Made by a program: the position numbers and the translations under genes | Shown: one piece after another, positions 47,447-59,330 of the stretch | How the letters are laid out: each line of letters opens with the position of its first letter | How positions within the stretch are numbered: position 1 is the stretch's first letter | The notes under the pieces: generated by a model | Told to the model about the DNA's origin: nothing | The model's database searches: none | What the model saw: the letters and a program-made list of their open reading frames with translations, nothing else | From: Collybia mongolica | Taxonomy: Eukaryota > Basidiomycota > Agaricomycetes > Agaricales > Clitocybaceae | Assembly (NCBI GenBank): GCA_013420905.1 | Contig: JAAXNY010000013.1 | Coordinates: 248,001-312,000, forward strand | DNA: 64,000 nucleotides | Direction of reading: 5' to 3'

Positions 47447-49631
47447 ATGTCCACCGCTCTGCCCCCCCTCGATGACTCGTTAGTGGCCGCGTTCTGACCC
47501 GACGCCTCAAACTCACTTAACTCTAGCATGGGTGCCATGCTACTCGGTGTGATCATCAGCGCCGTCTTGTACGGCGTTTCTTTGGTGCAGACGTTCTTCT
47601 ATTATACAAGTGCGTCCCTTTGCGACCTACCCGCGATACCCTGACGTACCAAACCAAACACCTACAGACTATCCAAAGGACGTATGGTATCTGAAGTCAC
47701 TGGTGCGTGACCCCAGCCTCTCTCGCAGTACGCCATCAACCCGAGCCCTCTAGGTGGCCTTGACAGTGTTGTTCGACACTGTGCATTTAGCTCTGATATC
47801 ACACACCAGTGCGCTTCCCATCCTTCCCCACTTCCTCCGCATCTAATCAGCCTCTAGTTTACCACTACTTGGTCACAAACTACTTGTGCGTCTGCGTACC
47901 GAGTCTAACGCCCTATCCTTCCTGATCACCAGTCGATAGCAACCCTGCGTCGCTTCAAGTCATGATCTGGTATGTCACGTCTGTTCTCCCCTTCCTAATA
48001 ACCGCGTCAATTATCGTTAACAGGTCTCTTTTGGTGCGCCCATATCTATATGTTAAATTTTATCAATCGTCCGACTCCATTTCACTCAAAGATAGAGGCC
48101 CTGTTCACTGTACGCCCAACCCCCTACTCCTCCCGCGGCATGACTTGCAACCTTTCTAATTTAAATCTAGGGTCTGACCGGGGCGCTTGTGCAAACGTAG
48201 ATCACGATCGCCTCTATACAGTCTTCCCCATGCTCACATACGTTTTTGCAGCTTCTACACGGCGCGCGTATGGCGATGTAAGTCCCTGTCCCCGATCCAG
48301 CCTACACTAGCCCCAGCTAATAAATACACAGTGAGCAAGAGGAACATCCCACTCACATTTGGCATCCTCTTCCTCGTCGTAGCCAACGCCGGTTGCGGCA
48401 CAGGTACGCACCCCCATCCCCTAAAACCAACCCACACCCCATCTAATCTCTTCACACGCCCTCCCAGCCTGGGTCATCCTCTCGTAAGCACCTCTCACTC
48501 ACCCCTTCCCCCTTCCCCACCGCGGCGCACGCAAAAATCTCACGCGCCGTTGACGCCAGGATATCGTTCAAGACGTTCGAGAACCTGCTGGACATCTCGG
48601 CGCTCACGCTCACGATCAACGCGCTCTCCACCGCCGTGGACATCATCATCGCCGCGAGCCTCTGCATCATGCTTAACAATGCCCGCACGGGGTTCAAAAA
48701 GTGATTCGCACCCGTTTGTCTCTTCTTCGGGTCCTGGCTTACGAACCCCCTCTCCCTGCATAGATCGGACACGATCATCAACCGGCTGGTAAGTCGCGTT
48801 CAACGAACGCACGCTACACCGCCCAGGCTGACCAGGCACCCCACGCCTCCCCCCTCTTCCTCAGATCCTATTCGTCGTGAACACAGGCGTGTACGTAACC
48901 TCATCCTTCCTTTTTTTATCCTGTAATCCCCCAACTAACCGACCTTCCGTCCGCATACAGACTAACCAGGTACATTTTTTTTTTCCCGCACATCACGGCC
49001 CGCACACCCCCATGCTCACGTCCGGTCCCACCGCATAGCTGCTGTGCCGTGGCCTCACTCATCTCGGTCAGTCCCACCAGTGGCCCTATACACATCCCCA
49101 TCCCGCCTGACTAGACTAATCCCGGCCTTCCCGTCCCACAGCTGCTCGCCTCGCCAAACAGCCTCATCTACGCGTCCTTCTACTTCTGCATTGGCCGGTG
49201 TAAGTCGCCTCCCCCCTGACCCCATCCACATACCCCAAAACTACCGACTCACTTTTTCACTTCCCCCAACACATGGCACAGTCTACACCAACTCCTTCCT
49301 CGCGACACTGAACGCGCGCAAGAGCATCACGGGCACGGTCGACGACGTCAGCCACATGCTCGTATCGCTCCCGCCGAGCGTGCTCACGCCCGCGGGCTCG
49401 ATCGGCGCCAAGGCCGGCGGGCAGAACATCTCGATCCGCATCGACACGACAAAGGAGTCGATGCACGAGGAGCGCTCAATGGCGATGGTGCGTTGTGCCG
49501 GCTTGCTTGTTTTGGCGCGGCGCTGAACGGGCAGCGCTTGTTTTATTCTGGTTCTGTGTTCCGATCGTACGCAGACGAACCACTCGAGAAGCGATGACGA
49601 CCTGTCGAGCCGGAAGAAACGCTCGCTGTAA
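47447..49631 (+). CDS. DUF6534 seven-span membrane protein, 20 exons
   Basis: Exons by my reading: 47447-47478, 47527-47609, 47668-47702, 47754-47808, 47858-47885, 47940-47969, 48024-48033, 48092-48109, 48171-48196, 48252-48277, 48332-48403, 48468-48483, 48560-48700, 48764-48788, 48865-48890, 48961-48969, 49039-49066, 49142-49199, 49282-49487, 49575-49631. They sum to 981 nt, 326 residues, with every junction in phase. The product shows the family blocks LLGVIISAVLYGVSLVQTF, NYPKDVWYLKSL, FYTARVWRLSKRN, and the closing domain SALTLTINALSTAVDIIIAA with FYFCIGRFYTNSFLATLNAR. About seven hydrophobic spans; the C-terminal tail is Ser/Arg-rich and probably cytosolic. Function unknown; the family is widespread in Agaricomycetes. 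Four exons are only 9-18 nt. Confidence 0.88.
48024..48033 (+). other. 10-nt microexon in the DUF6534 gene
   Basis: GTCTCTTTTG between AACAG and GTGCGC; it completes the Trp codon and supplies SLL of the block MIWSLLIEALF. Omitting it breaks the frame. Confidence 0.65.
48961..48969 (+). other. 9-nt microexon in the DUF6534 gene
   Basis: ACTAACCAG between ATACAG and GTACAT; joins NTG(V) to SCCAV in phase. Confidence 0.6.
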
Positions 49632-50566
49632 CGAGTTCGTTCCGGTTTCCGACTCCCCCCCCGCTGCTGCGTATTATACATATATATTGATATTCCCCAC
49701 GGGGCTTGTGTAGAAGGGCATCTCGTACGACAACATGTATGCGCGGTATCCTGGAGCCTTGTATAATAGTAATCAAATCGTCGTGTCCCAAGCCACTTAC
49801 TCAGGTCCTTATACGCCGAAGAAAGCCGAAGCTCAGTCCGTTTTTTTTTTTACTTTTTTCTTTTTTTCGGAATCGGTTCCGCACGTACCTTTCCAATTTG
49901 CTTTTCACAACCTATATACACACATGGCCTCGAGCTATATACCAAAGATCGGAACAGATAAGCTGTAGGATCCGTTAAGAAGCCACTGATAAACTGATCA
50001 GTACGACTTGAAAGTTTCCAATTGACGCAAATTTCATACGTAGATTGGCGCTTGGAGGTCTGCACCCGGACCAACTGATGGTCTGATATCGACACAATGG
50101 AAATGAGGCACGTAACTGTAACAAGGCGACGACTTTCGGCTGTTCGTTCGATCCCGCCCGAACACAGGGAACAAGGAACTGGAGACGATGATGAGATGAT
50201 TACTTTTTTTTTATATGTTCGTCGATTTCAATGTCTTTCCAGGTGCTTCCGCACACAGTTGACTGGCCTGCTAAATTTTATTGCCAACCAGCGAGAGTTA
50301 TTCCTAAGTATTCCCTCTTATATTCCTCCGCGTTCCTCCAGGGTCCTCCACAAGGACCCTACCACGAAATCGGGCAATATATCACCTGGACACAAGATCA
50401 TGCAGGGGTACATGTTATCCTAAATGCCCGGATCAGACTGCAAAAGCAGCTACATTAATTCACGCCTTTACCAACAACAACCTGCAGGTCAGATTCACAG
50501 CCCAACAAACAACAAAGAACGCACAAACTGGCGAGTAAAAAAAAAAAAAAGGCACTCACCCACGTC
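49632..50566. other. intergenic, no recognised gene
   Basis: Between the convergent DUF6534 and kinase-like genes. Contains T-runs and an A14 run at 50537-50550. No gene seen. Confidence 0.4.
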
Positions 50567-51347
50567 CTAGTCCCAGATCCGCATATCGGATCGGCAGATC
50601 TCCCACAGCTGCTCGCACCCAAACTCCTCTGCGTCGGGCAGCTTCTCGCCGGGGCGGAAGTTCATGTCGCAGTCGCAGTCGTGGCGCTCGGTCTGGTCGA
50701 AATCGATAATGCGGATGTCGCCGTCAAGCTCGAGGACGTTGCGCTCCGCAAAGTCGCCATGCAGGAGCCCCTGCCTGTGGATCTCCCCCAGGCGCTCCAA
50801 AATCCGCATCCTACATAAAAGACAAGGCGAGGAGGGGGCGCGTGTAAGTGGATCACGAAAAAAAAAACAAGGGAGCACGAAAAGTGAGAAACACCAGGGC
50901 TGCATACCGGATCTCCAGCGGGAGCTCGTCGAACGGCTGGTGCAGGCACTCGCCCCAGTGCTCCAGCACCAAGCACGCGATCTGCCCGCACTCCCCAGAG
51001 CCCACGTACAGGCCGTAGCAGCGCGGGATCGCGGTGCCCTGCAGCGGCTCGAGTGCGCCGGCGTACACGCCCGCCTCCTCGGCCAGGTACGGCACGAGGT
51101 CCTCCCGCAGTGCGAACTTGAGCACGACGGCCGCCGCGTCCTTGCCGACGAGCTCGGCGCGGAACACGGGGGTGTCGCAGCTGTAATCTGTGTGAGCCTC
51201 TGCGTCGACGCTCACGGTGATCGACTTGCGTGGGGGGGGGCTTGTTAGGCCGGCAGAGGACCACGGGGCATGGACGGCGGTGAGGTTGTATTCGGAGATG
51301 CTCCAGCCTGGCCAGTCGCGGGGGAATTTAACGCGGAGGGTGGTCAT
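50567..51347 (-). CDS. small kinase-like (phosphotransferase-fold) protein
   Basis: Two exons, 50908-51347 and 50567-50810, 684 nt, 227 residues. The N-terminal part holds VVLKFALREDL (a possible VAxK-type lysine), the hinge-like IACLVLEHWGECL, and the C-lobe shows GLLHGDFAERNVL (HGDxxxxN catalytic loop) and IRIIDFDQTE (a DFD metal-binding motif). That combination marks a protein-kinase or aminoglycoside-phosphotransferase-like fold. At 227 residues it lacks most of the kinase C-lobe, including a substrate-binding helix region, so it may be a minimal or pseudo-kinase. Such small forms are common in Agaricomycetes. GC-rich with many CpG, unlike neighbouring intergenic DNA. Substrate unknown. 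Confidence 0.75.
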
Positions 51348-53202
51348 GCTGGGCTGTTGGGTGGGGGATAGTCTTGGGCCCGCGGCTTGGACCCCTTTTG
51401 TGGAGAATTGGGCGTCAAAATGGCGGGGCTTGTGCGCGTCCCGTGGGGCCTGGTATGAACATGACTTCACAAGGGAAGCCACATATTCTCTCCGATACCC
51501 GAGCGAAAAAAAAAAAGGGTTCTTGTGACTTGAATAAACTTTCACGTGATGATATGTTTTTTTTTACGATTCAAGAGTCACTGTAGTCCCGTTGGACATT
51601 GAATGAACAGCCAAAGGGTTGTGAACTAGAGCCAACACAGTCTACTTTTCGATTGTATATGAATTGTCATTACATAAAACGAGAGTTTACAAAATCACTT
51701 TCAATTTCTGGGGTCATGACGTCAGACGCAACCCGTCATGAGGTATATGCTACCGATCCACCCGTCATGAGGTATATGCCGCTTCCCTCTCAGCGTGTAT
51801 CAAATACCCCACTTGTTCGGGAGAGAAAAAGTATAAAATCGTTTGCGTCTCTTGTCAGATGTTTGTCCGTTTAGCTCGCTCTTAAAATGGGTTCCACCAG
51901 AGTGCCGTGGTTGGCGCGCCTCTGGAGGTCCGATACGGACTGATGGATATGAGGCATATGATTGACAGCAGTGGAGCCGTTCATGTAGATCCTCGCCGTT
52001 GTATAATAGACAGGGAAGTGATGCTTTCCGTCAAAAAGGACACGTCATATGAGAAAACAACCAGCCGAGCTCCAGGAGGGTGAGAACGTGGACGTTTGTA
52101 AGGGAACGCCATGTGTCGAATGCTGCCGCACCTATAGGTAACCACCCGTTATGACAGACCACCCAGTGAATGCCCCAGGCAGAGTCAGAACACGTATGGA
52201 AGCATCTCATGGGCCGGCAGTGCCCTCCCAGAAGGAATAACCTTCCTTTCGCCTTCCCTTGTGACTAGGATCCTGGTATGACGGAGCCTTGATAACAGCG
52301 GACGCCACTTCTGAACTGAAGATGCGCAAGACCATGCTGCCCCCCTTCCAATAAGCTCTCAAGTTTCAAGGCTCGGCCCGCATAGCAGTTGAAGGCGCTC
52401 GGACGAGAAATGTGCCATATGGTCGTCGATTCCAGCTGTTAGTTAAACTTTGGCTGAAACATGGTAGGAAGAACTCAAAGAACATGGGTTCCTTCTTCTG
52501 CGCTAGTACCGATAATTGGGATGCGTTTCCTGATTCGACCATACCAGACCTCGGAGGGGCGAGCAAGACGAAGATCTCGGCGCAGTTGAAGACCGGTTTT
52601 TGACAGATATATGAGTACAGCGCAGGTCGGGCCATTACGTAATCTCACTAACGTGTGGCTGTACTTGAGTACATGTGACCACGGATAACTCCCACTGGAA
52701 ATTCTAACTTTGACTCTCATGTACCTGGTCCTGGCCAATACCCACCTGGAGCTATGTAGTCTGACATGGCATAGGGATCCGTTTCCCATCTAACCCGGAC
52801 CATTCCAATTTGATGCTCCAACTCACGATTATTACACTGCGGCGTTAGAACCAACTTCGCAGCAGGAAGGCAGTTGCAACGGCACTGCGGGCTCAAATTT
52901 ACTATAACAACGAAGGGCTCCTCTGGTAACGGCTGTACGCACTAGCATCTTTTTAAAAGTGACCTAGACGCGTCCATCCCCACCAGACCAATAGTGAAAC
53001 GCGCTCAACGCCCAGAACGGCCGATAACTCCCCCTCATACCAAACGCGCTCTTTTTAAAAAAATATACAAACCCCAGTAATCACCAAAAGCAGTATCGCG
53101 ATGCGATGTCGGCGCGCGCGCTGACGGGCTCGGAGCAAGCGCAGCTGGGCGCTTCGGGCGACCCGGCCACAAACAGGGATTTACGGCAGATTCCCAAGTC
53201 GG
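51348..53202. other. intergenic, one short tandem repeat
   Basis: About 1.9 kb without a supported gene. Contains the 20-base direct repeat at 51731-51779. Frames on both strands are short. The last 200 bases resemble the region upstream of the paralogous hydrolase gene at 59.3 kb. Confidence 0.4.
51731..51779 (+). repeat. 20-bp direct repeat, 29-bp period
   Basis: ACCCGTCATGAGGTATATGC occurs identically at 51731-51750 and 51760-51779. Confidence 0.85.
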
Positions 53203-53210
53203 CTTAAAAA
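53203..53210 (+). promoter_or_regulatory. TATA-like element of hydrolase 1
   Basis: CTTAAAAA, 70 bases before the ATG at 53280. The paralog at 59331 has CTTAAAA in the same setting (GGCTTAAAA..GGTAA), 60 bases before its ATG, so the element is conserved between the copies. Confidence 0.45.
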
Positions 53211-53279
53211 GCGGTAAATGCCCAATCAATAGCTTCCATATTCTCGCATCTCGTTATCCCCAACCCGTGCCCCAAAACC

Positions 53280-55627
53280 ATGCGCCTTCGCGATATCTAT
53301 AACGTCCTACCCCTCGGCCTGTGCGGCTCCGCAGCCCTGCTGGGCGCGTGCGCGCGCGCGCAAGCGTTTCCGGAGAGCGTGCTCACGCCTGACACGGACG
53401 CTTTTATTAACCAGGTCCTCGCGGACTGGGAGTCCCCCGGGGGCGCTGCTGTGGTGGTCGTGCGGAAGACCCCGCAGGGGGGCTGGAGTGTCGAGACGAA
53501 GGGGTACGGCAATGCGACGCTCAACGGCACTAAGATAACAGAGAACACGCGTTTTGCGATTGCGTCGAACTCAAAGGTGGGGGAGCGCTGGGACGACCGG
53601 ATGCTGTTAGCTAATGCTATTATGGCCCTCGGGTAGCTCTTCGACATACTCTCGGTCGGGCTGCTGGTTCATAACGAAACGCTCTCGCCGCGTTTGTCGT
53701 GGACGTCCAAGATCGCGTCCGTAATCCCAGGCTGGGGCCTCATGGACCCCGTCGCAGCGAAGCAAGCAACGATCCTTGACCTGATGAGCCACCGCACAGG
53801 TATGCCCCGCCACGACGCCAGCCCCAGGTGGGCCGACGACCTCCCCGCGATCGTGCGTACACCCGAGTCCCCCCCCCCCCCCACACCCCCCACTCCACAT
53901 TGTACTCACACCCCAGCGCACAGGTCAAGAAGCTCAGGTCCCTGCGGCCCTCTGTGGAGTTCCGGGACACCTGGCAGTACGACAACATGATGTACATGGT
54001 GCTGGCCCACATCCCGGAGCTCCTGGCGAAGATGCCGTTCACGCGCTTTGTGAAGCAGCATATATTTGATCCGCTTGGGATGACCTCGACTACTTATTCG
54101 TTTGATGTGGCGAATGCGAGCGGCCAGCTTGCTGATGGGCTGACGCGGCGCAATGGGACTGTCCGTGCTTACCCGTTCTGGTCAACGCTAGGTGGAGAAG
54201 ACGGGAATGGTAAGCGTCGGGACTTGGACTCTCCCTTGGTACTCATCCTTGCACCCAACTCCCTCAGTTGCGTCTGGTCCCGGAGGCATAATTTCAACCG
54301 CCATTGATATGGTGAGGCATTTTTGAGATGGGTTCATGTTGGAGTGTTGCTTACCGTGGGGGGTGCAACAGGCTACTTGGTTGCAAACACTGTTGTTGGA
54401 GGGTGTGAAGCCCGGAACAGATACATCGGTCATACCGGCTGAAGCAATAAGCAAAGTAGCCACTGGGATCGCAGTCACGTCTGGTGCAGCGTACGTCACT
54501 CTTAAGGTCCTGAGAATAGCCGTCGTAATCATTTTTTCGGGGGGGCGTAGCCGGTTCCCAGAACTTTCACCAGTGGTGTATGGTGGGGGACAGAGTCGCA
54601 ATACTTACCAAGGCCATGGTATGTACTTCCGGTTTGGCGTATAATGTTTACTCCAGTGGCTGATGGATTGACAGAACTCGTCGAGCACGGCGGAGACATC
54701 ACGGGTAAGTGTTGTTTCACAATCACCCTGTCGACCGGCTCATTCCTGTGCGTCCAGGATTCCACTCCCAAGTCGCCCGCCTCCCATTCGACAACGTCGG
54801 CGTGGCCATCCTCACAAACGACGACGACGTCGGCTTCATCTTCATGGAGATCATCAAATACCGCCTCATAGAAGTAGCCCTGAGCCTCAAACAGGTCGAC
54901 TGGAACAGCCGGTTCGTAGAGAAACCCCCTTCTTCCATCTCACACCCGATCTGCACCTGACAAATCATCCTTGCGCACAGGTACAAAGCCCTTACCGCCG
55001 CCCCGCGTCCAGCGCCCCCCGAGCGCCCAGCCAACGCGTCCCTGCCTCGGGTGAAATTGGAGTCGCTGGCTGGAAAGTACGACAGCGCCGGGTATGGAGG
55101 CTTCGAGCTTTGCATGGTGTTCCCGCCCGACCCCGCGGCTTCGAAGACATGTAAGGACCTGACCGCGCGCGCGCCGACGATCTTCCCGGGGGTTCTGGAA
55201 TCTGGGGTCCCTACGTTCTTGAGCGAGTGGGATGCGGCGTTCGCGCGCTATGTTAGTTTCACCCACTTTGATGGGAATGTTTTCGATGTTAGGGGGTTGG
55301 ATAGTTATGTGAGTTTGTTTGATGGTCGTGTGCCCATGTTTTTTTTTTTTTTTTTTCTTCTCTTTTTTCTTTTTTTTTTTGGGATTGATCATTGATCACG
55401 CCGTTTGTTGTGTTTTTTGGTTGTTGTAGGAGACGGGCGATCCGGCGCAGCCGTACTGGGTCGCGAGTTTAGCTGCCAGCCCGGAGGGCACGTTTGCTGA
55501 GCTGGTTGTGGAGGGCCGACGTATTGGATTTGGTGTAACTGGGCTTTGGGGCGCGGGGAATGGCGTTCCTGCGCCGCAGGGTAAGACTGTTCGTGAACGA
55601 GCGGAGGCTTGGTTCGAGAAAGTGTAA
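53280..55627 (+). CDS. secreted beta-lactamase-like serine hydrolase 1
   Basis: Ten exons: 53280-53576, 53637-53852, 53924-54209, 54268-54311, 54372-54490, 54551-54618, 54675-54704, 54758-54911, 54981-55308, 55430-55627; 1740 nt, 579 residues. Signal peptide (LPLGLCGSAALLGACARAQA). Class C beta-lactamase / transpeptidase-like fold (PF00144): the SxxK motif is SNSK (S96, K99), the YxN motif is YDN (Y190-N192), and the third motif is HGG at 348-350, which falls on a 30-nt exon. A C-terminal about 150-residue beta-rich domain follows (GKYDSAGYGGFELC to FGVTGLWGAG). Likely an extracellular esterase, peptidase or amidase; substrate unknown. Tail to tail with copy 2. The last intron contains long T runs. 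Confidence 0.9.
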
Positions 55628-55763
55628 CGTTGGAGGGGCCCAGTTACTAGTTACTCGGAGTGACACAGTTTGTACATGTGATTTTCCAGTATACATGTAA
55701 CAAAATACAGGTGATCAAGTGTCGAATATGGATTGTTGATAGTGACAAAGAGGGGAGTGGTGG

Positions 55764-58026
55764 TTAACATTTGGCAAACCACACTTCTGCTCGCTTGCGT
55801 ACGGTGTTTCCTTCGGGGTCTGGGACATCCTGACCAGCGCCCCAAAAACCTGTGAGACCGAACCCAACGTCATCGCCGTCAACCATAAACTCTGCAGATA
55901 TGCTTCCTTCGGTTGGCGGTGGATAACTAAAAACCCAGTATGGTTCAGCCGGATTTCCTGTTGCCTGCAAAATCGGGTATTACATCCACAAGATTGATGT
56001 GAGCATTACTAATAATGCCTTGGCTTACGTAGCTGTTCAACCCAGTAACGTTGAATACGTTCCCGCCGTGGTGGGATATCCGAATGTACATCATCCCCAT
56101 GCCGTTGAACTCGCCCAGAAACGTCGGGACGCCTGGTTCTACCCCACCCGGAAGAATTCGAGAGGCTTTTGATAATAATGATTGACAAGATCTCGATGAG
56201 GATGTGTTGGGCTGGGAGACGAGGCAGAGCTCGACCTCCCAATAGCCTGGGTTATTGTATGTCCCTGACAATGCGGTGAAGTCTAGGGATGGTGGAGAGG
56301 GATTAATGGGCCTTTTGGTTACGTCTGGTCGTTTCACCATCGCTTTGTATCTTTACAAATTCATTTTCAGCCAAGGTGTGGGATGAGTGGAATGTCGCAC
56401 CTGTTGTTCCAATCAACTTTCTCGAGTCCCAGCGCTTCATCCAGAAGTCTGTATTTGATTATCTCCATTATAGACGCCCCATATGTATGGTCGTTTGAGA
56501 AGACGGCGACGCCCAGATTGTCGAATGGAAGGCGAGTAATTTGAGTGTTAAATCCTTTGTTAGAAGTGAGCGAAGGCCTTTGCGAGTGATGTGAACAAGT
56601 TTCTGACCTGCGACGAATCCACCGTGCTCAATGATTTCTGTCCGGGCGAAGCTTAATGTTTGTGGAAGGTTTGAAGTATGGACGAACCGTGGCCTTGGTA
56701 AGCCCCACGCGCCTGTCCCCCGCCGTATACGACGGGAGAAAGTTCAGGAAAGCGTCTGTGAAGTGGTGTCAGCGAGTGGATTAAAAGTATACATGACATA
56801 CGCCCGGCCAGCCTCTACTGTAATCCCGGTGGCCACTTTCTCGATCGCTTCAACGGGGATTACGGATATGTTGGTACCGAGGCCAACACCACCAAGCAGA
56901 AGGGTTTGCAACCATATGGCCTCAGCAAGTTATGTTAGTGACGGATCTGAAGGAAGGTAATAAGAGTAGGTAAAACTCACTACATCCTTTGCGGTAGTAA
57001 TAACACCGCCAGCCCCTGAATATACTACGGAACGGGAGGAACAAAGAGGTCAGTCAGTGTATGTCATGATCACGATATTCTATTTACGATCCCCATCTTC
57101 CCCATTAGTGTCCAACCAGTTAAACGGGATCGACCTGACAGTACCATCCCCAAAGGGATTGTCAGAAACATTGACGCCTTGCCTGATAGTTCCTTCCGCG
57201 AGTTGACCAGTGGCGTTCGAAATGCCATAAGAGTACGTCGTCGAGTTCATTCCCAGGGGGTCGAAGATACGTTCTTTAACATACCGCGCAAAGGATATTC
57301 TGGGTTTGAGAAGTAAAGGTGGCAAAGACGACAGGATATTGTACATGTGGTTATTGTATTGTCAAACTTCGCGGAATTCGGCAGAGGGTCTGTGGAACCT
57401 GCCCTTCTTGATCTTGTGCGATATGTACCCCCAGCTATTAGTCAGATAAAACGAAGAAAGCACGCACAACGTCCTCAATATTATCAGAGGCTTTAGAACT
57501 GAAGTCATGGCGAGGGAGACCTGTGCGATGACTCATGAGATCGATAATAGTAGCCTGCTCGCTGGCTATAGGATCCATCAGTTCCCACGAGGGGACTACT
57601 GACGCAACTTTGGAGTTCCACGAAAGACGAGGTGAAAGGGTTTCGTTATGGATCAGAAGCCCGACTGCTAATGTGGTGAAAAGTTAAGTGAATACATTAA
57701 TGATTTGTTCGCCCAGTCAGTCACCAGAGGGCCTGCACCTTGGAGTTAGAGCCGATAGCGAAACGTGTGTTTTCTGTGACTTTGGCTCCACCGAGATTAG
57801 CCCTTCCATACCCTTTAGTTTCGACAGCCCATCCCCCTTGGTTATGCCTTTTAACGACGGCCACTGCGACACCTCCGGGTGAATTCCAATCTGAGATGAT
57901 TTTCTCAATAAATGCGTCCGTTTCCTTTGTGAGTACGTTGTTTGCATTCGGCCTTCCCTGAATGAGTGCTTGCCATATAGCTAGTGTTCCGTAGACAACC
58001 TGGGTTATAAGTTGGAGGAAATGCAT
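55764..58026 (-). pseudogene. beta-lactamase-like serine hydrolase 2, two lesions
   Basis: Same ten-exon plan as copy 1. Exon 1 is intact (57729-58026) with NVLTKETDAFI and SNSK. Two lesions: the acceptor of the first intron reads AA at 57684-57685 where AG is expected (LFTTLAVGLL should follow directly), and TGA at 57362-57364 replaces the Trp before the YxN motif (..EFREV-stop-QYNN..). Using the next AG (57676-57677) shifts frame and stops at once. The rest, including EHGGFVAG, the sugar-like block GGGQARGAYQGHG and the C-terminal domain to the stop at 55764, reads through cleanly, so decay is recent. Both changes are G to A on the coding strand. Convergent with copy 1 over a 136-base gap. 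Confidence 0.75.
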
Positions 58027-59264
58027 GATCAGCCGTCATGGAGTTTCCAGTTGAAGGACCATGCTTGTATATGTATATGTAAACATCGAGCAACCCAGAA
58101 ATGTCGAAAAGTTCTCATGGGCTTTCATAAGGTCAAGAGGAGGATATGGGTTTGTCATATGATCTTGACAAACCCAATTTGAATCGGAGAGATCTAGAAA
58201 TATGCATTGAGGTGGCTTGTGCATCAACTTCGTATCACTCCCCGCATTCTGACATTATGGCAGGAAGGTGGCTGGAATGAAGACTCTGGAAATGTGTGAA
58301 TTAGGCGCGACAAGTCTTGAGGGCCATAAGTAGCGGCTAGAGTTCAGCATATGTATATGATGCGTAAAGACAAACCAAGGTTAGACCTGGGAGTGGGCAA
58401 TACAAGGATCTCGAGTAATTGAAGATATTCTCTGACATTGACAGATATGAGTACGCATTTAAGCACGGTCGAGTCAATCCATGATTGAAGTACTCCAGAA
58501 ACCTTGCTTTGGCTTGTTGGCACTTCTATACTTTGCGGGAATTGCCGTCCCTAAGAAGCTCCTGAGGTTTAATTGCCGGATTTCCTTTTATGCACCACCC
58601 ACCAGTGCCGCTTTTGAGTCAGGCCTCGACCTCTCCTGGATTCATTTTATTTTATCAAGAACTATCCTTCTCTACTATCCCCTAGCCCAATCGTGGCACA
58701 AGAGGTTACCTAAAGGATGGTGATGATCAGCCTCCTCTATTCGAACTAGGACCCACTGTGCTTGCGTGCGCAGTGCCTCTCACAAGATGGTTCAAATCCG
58801 ACCAAGGAAGCAGTTGGATATATATTCATAAAAGAAACGACCGTCTTCCTTTGGCTTGGTCTGCTTATGAGAGAATATGATGGGACACACTGCGGCATTG
58901 AAATCAGCTTCTTGGCATAATGCCTAACAAATGTGATGCTGCGGACTCTAATTAGCGAAAGAAATTCCCATTGGTAATGGCTGTAAAAGCAAGGGTCGCT
59001 TCACAAACTACCCCGGCACAACCATCCTCAATCAGCTAATGGAAAATGCGCTCAAAGCGTAGTAACGGACGATAGTTTTCCATTGAGCTACGAGCGTTCC
59101 TTACAAATATGCAGACCGGTATCTTCCAAGGGTGACATCACGGTGCAATGCCGGTGGGTACCAACAAACTCGCAGCTTCCGCAGCTGGCGTTTCGAGATT
59201 TGGGCGACCGGCTCCAGGCTGTCACACGAAGGCTTCGGGGGATCTGCGGCAGGTTCATAGCTGG
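58027..59264. other. intergenic between divergent hydrolase copies 2 and 3
   Basis: About 1.2 kb. Only small frames (for example 58481-58723 plus). From about 59160 on, it resembles the upstream of copy 1. No gene. Confidence 0.4.
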
Positions 59265-59271
59265 CTTAAAA
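59265..59271 (+). promoter_or_regulatory. TATA-like element of hydrolase 3
   Basis: CTTAAAA, 60 bases before the ATG at 59331, matching the element upstream of copy 1. Confidence 0.45.
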
Positions 59272-59330
59272 GTGGTAACTACCCAAACTTCCAGGTTCTC
59301 GTATCGCGTGCCCCGATTCGTTCTCAAACT

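Noticed and set aside
58780..58830. tRNA-like T-arm (GGTTCAAATCC)
   Set aside because: The flanks do not form a five-pair T stem and no acceptor or anticodon stem can be folded around it.
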